Positions 22,304-30,956 of a stretch of 64,000 nucleotides of DNA are shown piece after piece. Position numbers and translations under genes: made by a program. A model generated the notes under the pieces. It was given only the letters and a program-made list of their open reading frames with translations. It was not told the DNA's origin and did no database searches. Positions within the stretch are counted from its first letter, which is position 1, and the number at the start of each line of letters is the position of its first letter. The stretch comes from Chloroflexota bacterium (GTDB taxonomy: Bacteria; Chloroflexota; UBA6077; FW602-bin22): the NCBI GenBank assembly GCA_004297775.1, contig SCUE01000034.1, positions 124,001 through 188,000 on the forward strand, written 5' to 3'.

Positions 22304-24609
22304 TGCTTCGCCGACGATCGCTCCGATTCCTCGGCGCGCTGGTTGCCGCGCTGTGCCTTCTCGGAGGAACGGTATCCGGTGCTCTCGCGCACGCGGAATT
22401 GGAGCGATCGTCGCCGGCCGCCTCGACGGTCGTCGTCGAACGGCCGGACCGGCTCTACCTCTGGTTCTCCGAACAGCCGGAACTCCGCCTGGCCGAACTG
22501 CGGCTGCTCGATTCCTTCGGAGCGACGGTTGGGCCGCTGGCGCCGCGCCAGGTTCCGGGAGATCCGCGCGCGCTGGTCGCGGATCTTCCCGAGATCACGC
22601 CGGGGACGTACGTCGCAACCTGGCGCGTTACATCGGCGATCGACGGTCACACGACGCGCGGCGCGGTGCCATTCACCTACGGCGCCGGTCAAATCCCCGT
22701 TCAGGTCAGCATTGCCGGCTTCGAGGGAGCACGTCTGTACGAGCCGTCCCCACTCGGCGTCGCCGGCCGCGCCGCGACGTTCACCGGTGCGCTGATCCTC
22801 TTTGGCGCGCTTCTTTTCGATCCTCTGATCGGCCGGCGCGCGCGCCACGCGCTGTCACGACGACCGAACGACGTGGCGCTGGTCACCGGCGCCTCCGATC
22901 GAGCGTTCGGACTCGTCGGCGCCGGGGCGCTCATTGCCGTCTTGGCCGGGACGATCGTCATGGGCATCGTCCAGGCGGCCGAAGCCTCCGAGATCGATGC
23001 GCTGGCGGTTCTTGGCGAACCGTTGCAGCGCGCCCTGATCGGGACGCGAACCGGCTACCTTCTCATGGCCCGTCTCGGCATTGCCCTGCCGATGATCGTC
23101 CTGCTCCCAGCGGTCGCGCGCGACGCGGGATCTCGCTGGATCGCCATCCTGATGGCCGGTTCGATCCTCGTGACGATCACGCTCGGATCGCACGCCGCGG
23201 CCGCGCAGCAGTTTTCGGCCGTCCGCGCCGCGATCGACGGCGTGCATGCTCTCGCCGCCGGCGCCTGGCTCGGCGGCCTCGTACAGGTCTGTGTTACGTC
23301 CGCTTTCATCCGTCGCCGTCCGCTGGACGAGCGGCGCGCCGTCGTGCCGCGGCTCGTCGGCGCGTTCGCGCGCATGTCCTGGGTCGTTGGCCTGATCGCC
23401 CTGACCGGCATCCTGCAATCGATCGCGACGGTCGGATCGCTCGACGCGCTGGAGCGCACCCCGTACGGTCGCACGCTCCTGGTGAAAGTCGGCCTGGTCG
23501 CGTCCGCCGCGTTGCTGGGGATTCTGCACTGGCGGGTCGTCGGACCGCGCATCCGCGGGCTGGCGCAGATCGGCGGGCGCGCCGCTGGCGTCGCTCTTTC
23601 GCGCGCCGAGACACGCTTCGGCTGGACCTCCGGCGCCGAGGCCGTCATTGGCATCACAGTGGTGATCGCGACCGGACTGCTGACGGCGCAGCAACCCGCC
23701 CGAGAGGCGGCGATTGCGCTTCGATCGACGGTCGTTCGCGCGTCGGTCGACGACGTGACGTTCCGTCTCGAGATCGCGCCCGGTGAGGCGGGTCTCAACC
23801 GAACCTCACTCCGTGTCGGCGGCGACCTGCGCGAGGTCGAGAAGGTCGTCGCGCGCGTATCGCATCGCGACATGGATATGGGCGAGCAGGAGATCGTCTT
23901 CGAACGGAAAGACGAAGATCTCTTCGCGATCGATGGCGGACAGTTCTCGATGCCGGGTCGCTGGATAGTCGAGCCGCTCGTGCGTCGGACCGGACGCGCC
24001 GACGCGCGAATCCCGATCGACGTGGTCATCGCGGAGCCGTTGACGGTCCGCGGCGAGGATCTGCCGGGATTCGAACTCACGACGCCGATGATCGTCGGCG
24101 GCCAGATCGCCCTGTTCGGCGCGATCGTGCTTGCCGGCGCGCGACGAGTCGCCGGCGGTCGGCGTCCAGCTTTGTTGGGAGCAGTGGCGGTTGGCCTGGC
24201 CGCGTTCCTCGGCGGACTCTCCCTCGTCGGAACGCAGTACGAGGCGCAGCGCATGGCGGCCGCGCGCGGACCCATCCCGATCGCGATCGACGATCCTGGC
24301 CTGGAGCGCGCGCGGTTGATCTACCAGCAGACCTGCGCGTCGTGCCATGGTCTGGGCGGGCGCGGCGATGGGCCGCTCGGGCGCACCCTTACGCCGCGTC
24401 CGGCCGATCTGCGCATCCACGTCGACCAGCATCGCGAGAGCCAACTGTTCGGATTCCTCCGCGACGGCGTGCCCGGCACCGCGATGCCAGCCTTCCGCGG
24501 CCAGGTCGAGGATGATGACATGTGGCGCCTCGTCGCCTTCATCAAGGGCTTCGCCGAGGACGGCCCGCGTGCGGCCCAGACCGCCGTCGCCGGCTTGCGG
24601 GAGCCGTAG
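22303..24609 (+). CDS. CopC-CopD copper import protein fused to a cytochrome c domain
   Basis: A 768 aa multidomain membrane protein. Order: signal peptide (1-29), CopC domain whose mature N-terminus is HAELERSSPAA (the N-terminal His is a copper ligand), CopD membrane domain with about eight hydrophobic helices (residues ~145-465), a YtkA-like soluble domain (~475-570), two more membrane segments, and a C-terminal class I cytochrome c with CASCH at about residues 678-682 and a likely axial Met in GTAMPAF. CopC/CopD move Cu across the membrane; the heme domain suggests redox coupling or use in oxidase maturation. All parts lie in one frame with no break. Confidence 0.85.
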   Translation: MLRRRSLRFLGALVAALCLLGGTVSGALAHAELERSSPAASTVVVERPDRLYLWFSEQPELRLAELRLLDSFGATVGPLAPRQVPGDPRALVADLPEITPGTYVATWRVTSAIDGHTTRGAVPFTYGAGQIPVQVSIAGFEGARLYEPSPLGVAGRAATFTGALILFGALLFDPLIGRRARHALSRRPNDVALVTGASDRAFGLVGAGALIAVLAGTIVMGIVQAAEASEIDALAVLGEPLQRALIGTRTGYLLMARLGIALPMIVLLPAVARDAGSRWIAILMAGSILVTITLGSHAAAAQQFSAVRAAIDGVHALAAGAWLGGLVQVCVTSAFIRRRPLDERRAVVPRLVGAFARMSWVVGLIALTGILQSIATVGSLDALERTPYGRTLLVKVGLVASAALLGILHWRVVGPRIRGLAQIGGRAAGVALSRAETRFGWTSGAEAVIGITVVIATGLLTAQQPAREAAIALRSTVVRASVDDVTFRLEIAPGEAGLNRTSLRVGGDLREVEKVVARVSHRDMDMGEQEIVFERKDEDLFAIDGGQFSMPGRWIVEPLVRRTGRADARIPIDVVIAEPLTVRGEDLPGFELTTPMIVGGQIALFGAIVLAGARRVAGGRRPALLGAVAVGLAAFLGGLSLVGTQYEAQRMAAARGPIPIAIDDPGLERARLIYQQTCASCHGLGGRGDGPLGRTLTPRPADLRIHVDQHRESQLFGFLRDGVPGTAMPAFRGQVEDDDMWRLVAFIKGFAEDGPRAAQTAVAGLREP

Positions 24610-24630
24610 CGAGGACGATGTTATCGGTGA

Positions 24631-24657
24631 TTGTATAATCGAGATGTGTATAATCGC
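24631..24657 (+). promoter_or_regulatory. Doubled TGTATAATCG element upstream of the AAA ATPase
   Basis: The 10-mer TGTATAATCG occurs at 24632-24641 and again at 24647-24656. Each holds a perfect -10 hexamer TATAAT. The second -10 ends 6 bases before an in-frame GTG at 24661, so a leaderless transcript is possible; it may also be a repeated operator. No good -35 box is visible. Confidence 0.45.
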
Positions 24658-24660
24658 ATC

Positions 24661-25839
24661 GTGCGAAATGTGCCGGCCATGCGGAACCCGTTCCGGTACG
24701 GCGAGGTCGTCCGTGGCGATCGATTTGGCGGTCGGGAGCGCGAGCGCCAGGAACTGATGGCCGACATCCTGAACGGCCAGAACGTCGTTGTCATCTCGCC
24801 GCGCCGCTTCGGCAAGACATCACTCGTGCTGGAGGTCTTGGCCGACATCGCCGATTCCGTTCCGAGCGCGTACGTCGATCTCTTACGCGTGCCGTCGGTC
24901 GAACACCTGCCGAGCGCCCTGGCCACGGAGTTCGCGCGTCTTCTGTCGCCGGGCGACCGGATGATCGATCGCGTTCGCCGACTCTTCGACGACCTCGCCC
25001 TTCGTCCGAAGTTCGGCGTCGACGAAGCGGGTCGGCCGACCGTCGAGTTCGAGCCAGGGGCGTCGGCCGCGGACATCGGGCTCACGCTGGACGGATTGTT
25101 CCAGTTACCCGGCAGGATCGCCGAGCGCCGCAAGACGCGAGTGGCGGTCGTCTTCGACGAGTTCCAGTCGGTCGTCGATCTGGACACGGGGCTTCCAGCG
25201 CGGATGCGAGCCATCTTTCAATTGCAGGCCGACGTGGCGCACGTCTTCCTCGGGAGTCGCCGCCACGTCATCGAGCGGCTCTTCACGGGCGAGAACGAGC
25301 CGATGTTTCGGATGGCGAAGGTCTTTCCGCTCGGTCCGATTCCGGCCGACGAGTTTGGACCGTTCATTCACGGGCGGTTCGTCTCGACGAAGTCGCCGAT
25401 CTCGGCCGAGGCAGTCGAACGCATCCTCTCGATCACGGGCGGGCACCCACACGATACCCAGGAACTCTGCTACTTCACCTGGGCCGAGACGAGCGCGAAC
25501 GGGATCTACCCGATCCCGCCCACAGCGGTCGATCGCGCGCTGGACCGCGTGCTCGATGCCGAGAACGCGCGGTACGGCGCACTGTGGGACCGACTGGCCG
25601 TTTCGCAGCGCTCATTGCTCGTCGCGCTCAGTCGCGAATCCGACGCCGGCGTCTACGAGGCAAAGTTTCGGCGTCGGCACCGACTCGGCGAGCCAACCTC
25701 GGTCGCGCGCGCCGCCGGCCGCCTGGTCGACCTCGAAGTCATCGCTCCTGTGCCAGGTCCAGGAGCCGTCTATCGGATCGTCGATACGTTCCTGCCGGCG
25801 TGGCTTCGGCGGTTGATGGCGCCGATGGGCGATCGGTGA
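24661..25839 (+). CDS. AAA-type ATPase (archaeal ATPase/STAND-like)
   Basis: A roughly 392 aa ATPase of the archaeal-type ATP-binding family. Walker A is SPRRFGKTS, Walker B is VAVVFDEFQ, the sensor region LGSRRHVIERLF follows, and a C-terminal winged helix ends with VYRIVDTFLPAWLRRL. The start is uncertain: GTG 24661, ATG 24679 and the more upstream TTG 24631 are in frame and none has a Shine-Dalgarno. Such ATPases occur in mobile or defence settings, but the partner and function are unknown. Confidence 0.8.
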   Translation: MRNVPAMRNPFRYGEVVRGDRFGGRERERQELMADILNGQNVVVISPRRFGKTSLVLEVLADIADSVPSAYVDLLRVPSVEHLPSALATEFARLLSPGDRMIDRVRRLFDDLALRPKFGVDEAGRPTVEFEPGASAADIGLTLDGLFQLPGRIAERRKTRVAVVFDEFQSVVDLDTGLPARMRAIFQLQADVAHVFLGSRRHVIERLFTGENEPMFRMAKVFPLGPIPADEFGPFIHGRFVSTKSPISAEAVERILSITGGHPHDTQELCYFTWAETSANGIYPIPPTAVDRALDRVLDAENARYGALWDRLAVSQRSLLVALSRESDAGVYEAKFRRRHRLGEPTSVARAAGRLVDLEVIAPVPGPGAVYRIVDTFLPAWLRRLMAPMGDR

Positions 25840-25897
25840 GGGCGTCGGAAATGTAACGCGCTCGCTCGTACACTTTCGCCCTCAGCAGGAGGGAGTG

Positions 25898-26365
25898 ATG
25901 GCATCGATTCTCGCAAAGTGCTTCGAGCACAACCTGTGGGCGAACCTGAGGGTCTGCGACGCGTGCGCGGGGCTGACCGAGGCGCAACTCGACGCGACGG
26001 TTCTCGGCACGGCCGATTCCATCCGGAGGACGCTGATGCACATCGCGGGCGCCGAGCAACGATACGTCGAACGACTGAGCGGCCGGGCGCCGACGATTTA
26101 CGAGCGGGATGGCTGGGTCGGGACAGCGGCGCTACGGGTGGCGTTTGACGAAAGCGGCAAGGCACTGATCGATCTCGCTGGACGCGCCGATCCGGATGAG
26201 GTTCTGAGGGGTGAGCGTCAAGGCACCGCGTACGCGATTCCCGTCGCAGTGCTCTATGTCCAGGCGATCAATCACGCGACCGAGCATCGCTCGCAGGTCG
26301 CGACCATCCTGACCCAGCAGGGCGTCGAGCCACCCGATTTCTCGGGTTGGGCCTGGGGCGGATAG
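25898..26365 (+). CDS. DinB/YfiT-type four-helix protein
   Basis: A 155 aa DinB-family metal-binding helical bundle. The three-His pattern is visible: TLMHIAGAEQRY (first His) and NHATEHRSQVATIL (second and third), a typical divalent-metal triad. Members often act as thiol-dependent transferases. AGGAGGG lies 5 bases before ATG 25898. There is no operon link to its neighbours. Confidence 0.85.
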   Translation: MASILAKCFEHNLWANLRVCDACAGLTEAQLDATVLGTADSIRRTLMHIAGAEQRYVERLSGRAPTIYERDGWVGTAALRVAFDESGKALIDLAGRADPDEVLRGERQGTAYAIPVAVLYVQAINHATEHRSQVATILTQQGVEPPDFSGWAWGG

Positions 26366-26383
26366 CGCGACAAACGACGACAG

Positions 26384-26587
26384 CTACTCGGTCAGAAGGC
26401 GAATCACATCCGAGCGCGACAGTTCGATGTCGCGGGCGATCTTTATCAGGAGACCCGGCCCCAGCGGCTCACCCGAGTGAAGCGGAACCACGGTGGATCG
26501 GCCGTCAGGATGCCTGAGGATGCAGTGGCTCCCGCGTGTTGCCGCGCGGCTCGCACTCGCGCCAGTCATAATGGCGGCGCATGACAC
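26384..26587 (-). pseudogene. Truncated HicA-type toxin remnant
   Basis: The C-terminal two-thirds of a HicA mRNA interferase: TRGSHCILRHPDGRSTVVPLHSG followed by LGPGLLIKIARDIELSRSDV. The catalytic GSH histidine is kept. The normal N-terminal strand and helix (ending near GF-x-x-x-R-Q-x-GSH) are missing, because the 5' part runs into the divergent M81 gene at 26581. No HicB gene lies downstream. It is most likely a decayed copy. Confidence 0.6.
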
Positions 26588-28080
26588 GCCAGTGCCGCAT
26601 CGCCATCGGCGAGATCGCCCACGAGACGAACACCTTTTGCCCCGAGCCGACGTCGCTCGGCGACTTCAAGCGGCACAGCTGGCACGAGGGCGTGGACATC
26701 GTCCGTGCCAATCGCGGCACGCGAACCTACCTCGGCGGAATGATCGAGGGCGGCGAGCGCGCCAACCTGATCGTCGTGCCGACGCTCGCGACCTCGGCCG
26801 TGCCGTCCGGCACGATCGAGGCGAGCGCCTACCGCGCGATGCGCGACACGCTCCTCGGATCGCTCGCCGCGGCCGGCCCGATCGACGCGATCTGCCTCAG
26901 CCTGCATGGCGCCGGAGTTGCGCAGGGAGTCGACGACCTCGAAGGCGAACTCCTCGCGGCGGTGCGCGCTCAGGTCGGTCCGACGATGCCGATCGCGCTG
27001 ACGCTCGACCTCCACGGCAACATCACCGAGCGCATGGGTGCACTGACAACCGGCATGTTTGGCGTCAACTTCTACCCCCACACCGATATGTTCGAGCGTG
27101 GCGTCGAAGCGATGGCGTTCCTCCGGCGCGTCCTCGACGGAGAGATCCGGCCGGTTCAGCGGGTCGAGCGCCTGCCGATGATGATCCAGACCTGCACGAC
27201 CGATCTTGAGCCCGGCCGCCGTCTGAACGAACTGTGCTGGGCATGGGAGAAGAAACCCGGCCTACTTGAGTGCGCCATCTTTCACGGATTCCCGTATACG
27301 GACGTGCCACCGGTTGCGGTCTCGGTCGTGACGATCGCGGATGGAAACGTGGATCTCGCCAGCGCCGCGGCGCGCGAAGTCGCGTCGGCGATCTGGGCGG
27401 CGCGCGAGGAGTACCGGCCGCGATTGCTGACGCCGGAGCAGGCGATTGCCGAGGCGCTCGCGATTGAGGGGAGTCCGGTCGTCATCAACGACACGTCCGA
27501 CAATCCGGGCGGCGGCGCGCCGGGCGACGCGACGCATCTCCTGCGGGCAATGCTCGCCGCGCGCCTGCCCGATTCGTGCTTCGGCGTCGTCTGCGATCCG
27601 GAGACGGCCCGCCAGGCGCACGCGGCGGGTGCGGGATCGACCATCGCGATCCGCCTGGGCGGCAAGTCCGACGGCGGGCGCGGCTTCCCGCTCCACGGAT
27701 TGCCGATCGAGGCGCGGGCGCGGGTCGTCGTCCTGACCGACGGCCGCTTCAAGCTGACGACTCCGATGGGTCGCGGCAGCCTGGTCGATCTCGGTCCCTC
27801 GGCGCGCCTCGATATCGAAGGCCTCGACGTGATCGTCTCGACGAATCGGCAGCAGGTGTTCGACGACGAAGTGTTCCGTCTCCACGGCATCGACGTACGC
27901 GCGCGCCGCGTCGTCGGGGTCAAGTCGAGCAATCACTTCCGGGCCGGCTTCGCCCATCTGGCCAAGGCGATCGTCACCGCCGACGCCCCCGGCGCCACGA
28001 CGCTGAGTCTGGACGGCTTCCCCTACAGTCGCATTCCGCGCCCGATCTGGCCGCTCGATGACGAGGCGACGTACGGGTAG
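26581..28080 (+). CDS. M81 family metallopeptidase (MlrC-like)
   Basis: A 499 aa member of the MlrC/M81 family, which cleaves linear peptides or, in many bacteria, acts on unknown amide substrates. Seen: GEIAHETNTFCP near residue 10, LSLHGAGV, the metal motif TLDLHGN, VNFYPHTD, and the C-terminal MlrC C-domain (DTSDNPGGGAPGDATHLLRAML, then GRGSLVDLGPSARLDI). There is no signal peptide, so it acts in the cytoplasm. A GC-rich hairpin directly follows the stop. Confidence 0.9.
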   Translation: MTRQCRIAIGEIAHETNTFCPEPTSLGDFKRHSWHEGVDIVRANRGTRTYLGGMIEGGERANLIVVPTLATSAVPSGTIEASAYRAMRDTLLGSLAAAGPIDAICLSLHGAGVAQGVDDLEGELLAAVRAQVGPTMPIALTLDLHGNITERMGALTTGMFGVNFYPHTDMFERGVEAMAFLRRVLDGEIRPVQRVERLPMMIQTCTTDLEPGRRLNELCWAWEKKPGLLECAIFHGFPYTDVPPVAVSVVTIADGNVDLASAAAREVASAIWAAREEYRPRLLTPEQAIAEALAIEGSPVVINDTSDNPGGGAPGDATHLLRAMLAARLPDSCFGVVCDPETARQAHAAGAGSTIAIRLGGKSDGGRGFPLHGLPIEARARVVVLTDGRFKLTTPMGRGSLVDLGPSARLDIEGLDVIVSTNRQQVFDDEVFRLHGIDVRARRVVGVKSSNHFRAGFAHLAKAIVTADAPGATTLSLDGFPYSRIPRPIWPLDDEATYG

Positions 28081-28101
28081 GCGGACACTTACACTGTCCG
28101 C
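28081..28101 (+). terminator. Hairpin after the M81 gene
   Basis: The perfect inverted repeat GCGGACA (28081-28087) and TGTCCGC (28095-28101) with a 7-base loop begins right after the M81 stop. No T-run follows, so it may be Rho-assisted or only an mRNA-end stabiliser. Confidence 0.45.
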
Positions 28102-28206
28102 GAAACGCGCCCTTCGCGGCGAAGGCGACTACGTGCGGCGATACGGACGGTTCGCGGATAATCGTCACCTAAGCGGACGAAACCGGATGCAATTGGAGAT
28201 GGCGGA

Positions 28207-28449
28207 ATGTCGAACGTCACGACGCGCGGGCAGATCACGATCGATCAGACGGCACGCAAGGCACTGAACGTTCAACCGGGGACGCAGGCAGTGCAAATCG
28301 TGGTCGGAGATCACCTGGAGGTGTACTTCCTTCCACCGCGACATCGGCGGTCCCTGTTCGGCGTTTTGGCGACGAAAATCGACCCCGACACGTATGACTG
28401 GGACGCCATCAGGGAGGCGGCAGCGGACGCTATCGCGCGCGACGCGTAG
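28207..28449 (+). CDS. AbrB/SpoVT-like antitoxin
   Basis: An 80 aa protein with an N-terminal swapped-hairpin AbrB DNA-binding domain (TTRGQITIDQTARKALNVQPGTQAVQIVVGDHLEVYF) and a short C-terminal tail (DWDAIREAAADAIARDA) that would bind the toxin. The PIN gene starts 6 bases after its stop, the standard VapB-VapC layout. It would repress its own operon. Confidence 0.88.
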   Translation: MSNVTTRGQITIDQTARKALNVQPGTQAVQIVVGDHLEVYFLPPRHRRSLFGVLATKIDPDTYDWDAIREAAADAIARDA

Positions 28450-28455
28450 ACGATT

Positions 28456-28872
28456 GTGCTCGACACGCCTGCCTTGCTCGATACCAGCGTCATAATCCGG
28501 TATCTGACGAATGACATCCCAGATCTCGCGGCGAGAGCCAGAGCGCTGATCGCGTCAGAGATCCAACTCGGGATCACCACGCTCGCGATTCTCGAAGCCG
28601 CCTACGTCTTGGGCCGTCCGCCATATCTCCATCCGTACAGCGCGATCATCGATGGTTTTGTCGAGCTGACGCGCCGCGAGAACGTCGTCGGCATTGGTAT
28701 CGACATCGAGCATCTGACCATCGCCCTATTGCAGTGTCAACGCGAGTCTCCGCCGAGCTTCGGCGATGCCCTGCTTGCCGCGACCGCGAGATCGGCTGGA
28801 ATTCACGAGGTGTATTCGTTCGATCAGAGATTCGAGAGGACTGGGATGCGAGTCGTGCCGATGCCGCACTGA
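28456..28872 (+). CDS. vapC: PIN-domain ribonuclease toxin (VapC-like)
   Basis: A 138 aa PIN-domain RNase. The acidic metal site is D9 (LLDTSV), E47 (AILEAAY), D104 (SFGDALL) and D123 (YSFDQRF). The GTG start is coupled closely to the AbrB-type antitoxin upstream. It would cleave RNA when the antitoxin is lost. Confidence 0.9.
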   Translation: MLDTPALLDTSVIIRYLTNDIPDLAARARALIASEIQLGITTLAILEAAYVLGRPPYLHPYSAIIDGFVELTRRENVVGIGIDIEHLTIALLQCQRESPPSFGDALLAATARSAGIHEVYSFDQRFERTGMRVVPMPH

Positions 28873-28882
28873 GGGCGCTTCG

Positions 28883-29728
28883 ATGAACGTCGATCTCGGT
28901 CAGATCGGTCGGATCGACACCCGACCGCCGCTCTTCGCGCCGCACGGGGCGCCGTTCTGGGACGATCCGTGGATCGGGCAGAGCATGCTCGCCGCGCATC
29001 TCGATCCCGAGCGCGATTCCGCGTCGCGACGCCACGCGACGATCGATCGCGAGGTCGCCTGGATCGTTGAGCGACTCAGTCTGAAGCCGGGCGACGCGAT
29101 TCTCGACGTCGGCTGCGGGCCGGGTCTCTACTGCGAACGACTGGCGCAACGGGGCCTCCACGTCGTCGGCGTCGATCTGTCGCCGGTCGCGATCGACTAC
29201 GCCCAGCGACATACAACGGCCGTCACGTATCGGCGCGCCGACTACTGCTCGCCCGGCGCCCTCGACGGCCTCGGCTCGTTCGCCGCCGCGATCCTGATCT
29301 ACCTGGATGTCGGCGTCCTGTCCGATGAACCGCGCGCTCGGATGCTCGCGAACGTCCGCCGCGTCATCAAGCCGGGCGGCGCGTTCATCTTCGACGTGAC
29401 GACACCGCGACGCACGTGGCCAGCCGATGGCGCACGAACGTGGTCGGCGAGCGACGGCGGCTTCTGGCGACCGGGACCACATCTCGAACTGACGCGCCAC
29501 TTCGACTACCCCGAGGCGGACGCTCACCTGCGCCAGACGATCATCCTCGACCAGCGTGGCACGGCGAGCGTCTACCGCATCTGGGATCGAGCCTACACGC
29601 CCGCGACGCTCGCGCCCATCCTCGCCGCCGCCGGGCTCGCCCTTGAAAGCGTGCGCGGCGATCTCGTCGGCACTGCGTTCGACGAATCATCGTCGACGAC
29701 CGTGGGCATCGTCGCTCAGGTGACCTGA
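28883..29728 (+). CDS. SAM-dependent class I methyltransferase
   Basis: A 281 aa methyltransferase. Motif I is ILDVGCGPGLYCERL (DVGCGPG at residues 75-81), post-motif I GVDLSP, and VIKPGGAFIFDVTTP is the motif-III-like strand. The N-terminal ~55 residues (PRLFAPHGAPFWDDPWIGQSML-type) are like small-molecule methyltransferases. GAGGG lies 7 bases before ATG 28883. The substrate is unknown. Confidence 0.87.
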   Translation: MNVDLGQIGRIDTRPPLFAPHGAPFWDDPWIGQSMLAAHLDPERDSASRRHATIDREVAWIVERLSLKPGDAILDVGCGPGLYCERLAQRGLHVVGVDLSPVAIDYAQRHTTAVTYRRADYCSPGALDGLGSFAAAILIYLDVGVLSDEPRARMLANVRRVIKPGGAFIFDVTTPRRTWPADGARTWSASDGGFWRPGPHLELTRHFDYPEADAHLRQTIILDQRGTASVYRIWDRAYTPATLAPILAAAGLALESVRGDLVGTAFDESSSTTVGIVAQVT

Positions 29729-29731
29729 TGG

Positions 29732-30013
29732 CTATCTGGCGACGGTGTCAGATTTGAGATATTCCCTCAGCGCTCTGCGAATCACTTCGCTCCGCCCGGC
29801 GTGATCTTGGATGGCTCGCCGATCGAGCGCGGTCGAAAGCTCGGGCGGCAACCGCACCTGGGCAACCTTGGAGGCAGTTGCCCCGAGCCGTGGCCGACCG
29901 CGTAGGCGCAGTCTGGCCGGGTCATACCCGCGCTCAGCTTCGTTCGCCAGGCGCGCAATGACTTCGTCGGTGATTTCGACGCCGCCGGAGGTTCCATAGT
30001 TCTTAGGCATCAT
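29732..30013 (-). CDS. Ribbon-helix-helix antitoxin (BrnA-like position)
   Basis: A 93 aa protein ending in a CopG-type ribbon-helix-helix: KVAQVRLPPELSTALDRRAIQDHAGRSEVIRRALREYL. The N-terminal half (ITDEVIARLANEAERGYDPARLRLRGRPRLG) is the toxin-binding or linker part. It follows the toxin-like gene at 30003-30266 with an 11-base overlap; toxin-first order resembles BrnT-BrnA. ATG 30010 is an alternative start with better spacing to GGGGA. Confidence 0.8.
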   Translation of the reverse strand: MMPKNYGTSGGVEITDEVIARLANEAERGYDPARLRLRGRPRLGATASKVAQVRLPPELSTALDRRAIQDHAGRSEVIRRALREYLKSDTVAR

Positions 30014-30266
30014 CGTCCCCGCTCGGAAGGTAAGACTCGTATCGTGGTTGCATCTTCATCGCGTGGATGGCCATCACCCGCCCGTCATCGAAGTGGAGGA
30101 CCACGATTTCCAGGAGCATGTCTCCGGCACGATTCCAGCCCAGATACAGAACTTGGTCGATGCCTTCGTCGTTCTCCTCGTCCAGGACGGCCAGGGCGTT
30201 TGCTGCCACGTACTCAATATCCGCATCGTCAACGCCGTGTTTGCGAGCCGGCCGGTGGACCTCCAA
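30003..30266 (-). CDS. Putative small toxin paired with RHH antitoxin
   Basis: An 87 aa protein (EVHRPARKHGVDDADIEYVAANALAVLDEENDEG..., then LEIVVLHFDDGRVMAIHAMKMQPRYESYL). The R-KHGV start, the beta strand with an acidic loop, and the AIHAM ending resemble BrnT-like or RelE-fold toxins that pair with RHH proteins, but I cannot name the family with certainty. Start: TTG 30266, with a TACAAT -10-like hexamer (30279-30274) only 7 bases upstream, so the message may be leaderless. Confidence 0.65.
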   Translation of the reverse strand: MEVHRPARKHGVDDADIEYVAANALAVLDEENDEGIDQVLYLGWNRAGDMLLEIVVLHFDDGRVMAIHAMKMQPRYESYLPSGDDDA

Positions 30267-30323
30267 CTTGACTATTGTACTACGAAATAGGCGGTACCGA
30301 TGAGCCTAACTCGCGCCATCGCC

Positions 30324-30956
30324 TCAACCGCGAACCGCGCGCGCTTCAGAATGACCGCTCCGCCGACCGCGGCGGAAGAAGAGGAGGTAGCCGAGCACGG
30401 CCGCCGCGCCGAGACTGGCCAGAAACATCCACGCGCTCTGGAAGAAATCGACGACCAGTTCCGCGGATGGCCCAAAACCGGTCCCGATGGCGGTGTAGGT
30501 GACCGCCCAGACGAGCCGACCGACCGCCGTGTAGAGCACGAAGAGAGAGCGTGGGTAACGCGCGGCCCCAGCCAGCGGGTTGACGGCGCTGCTGATCGCG
30601 GACAGGACCGATCGTGTCGCGAGTAACCCAACCGCCGCGCGCCTTTGCAGAAGATCCTGGGCGTGCGCCTGGCGGTCCGCCGTCAGCCCGAACCACGGAC
30701 CCCATCGAGTGAGCACGTTGGGGCCGAACGCGCGGCCAACCTCGTACCCCGCCAGATCGCCACCGGTCGCGGCGGCTGCCCCGACCGCCACGACCAGGGG
30801 CCAGCCGTCGACGTAGCTGGCGAACAGTCCGACCGCCAGCCCGGCCGGCAGAGGGAGTCCGAACGCCGCCGTAAATACCACGAGCGCCAGCACGGGGTAG
30901 CCGTCGAGCAGCGGTGCCTCGAGCGACCAGTCGACGAGACCGGCGAACTCGGTCAT
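30324..30956 (-). CDS. DedA family membrane protein
   Basis: A 210 aa DedA/VTT-domain protein with several membrane segments. It shows FGLPLPAGLAVGLFASYVDGWPL (re-entrant loop region), a central AAATGGDLAGYEVGRAFG motif and the C-terminal helices to LGYLLFFRRGRR. DedA proteins support membrane lipid recycling or proton-driven transport. It overlaps by 4 bases (ATGA) with the small anchored gene upstream. Confidence 0.85.
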   Translation of the reverse strand: MTEFAGLVDWSLEAPLLDGYPVLALVVFTAAFGLPLPAGLAVGLFASYVDGWPLVVAVGAAAATGGDLAGYEVGRAFGPNVLTRWGPWFGLTADRQAHAQDLLQRRAAVGLLATRSVLSAISSAVNPLAGAARYPRSLFVLYTAVGRLVWAVTYTAIGTGFGPSAELVVDFFQSAWMFLASLGAAAVLGYLLFFRRGRRSGHSEARAVRG

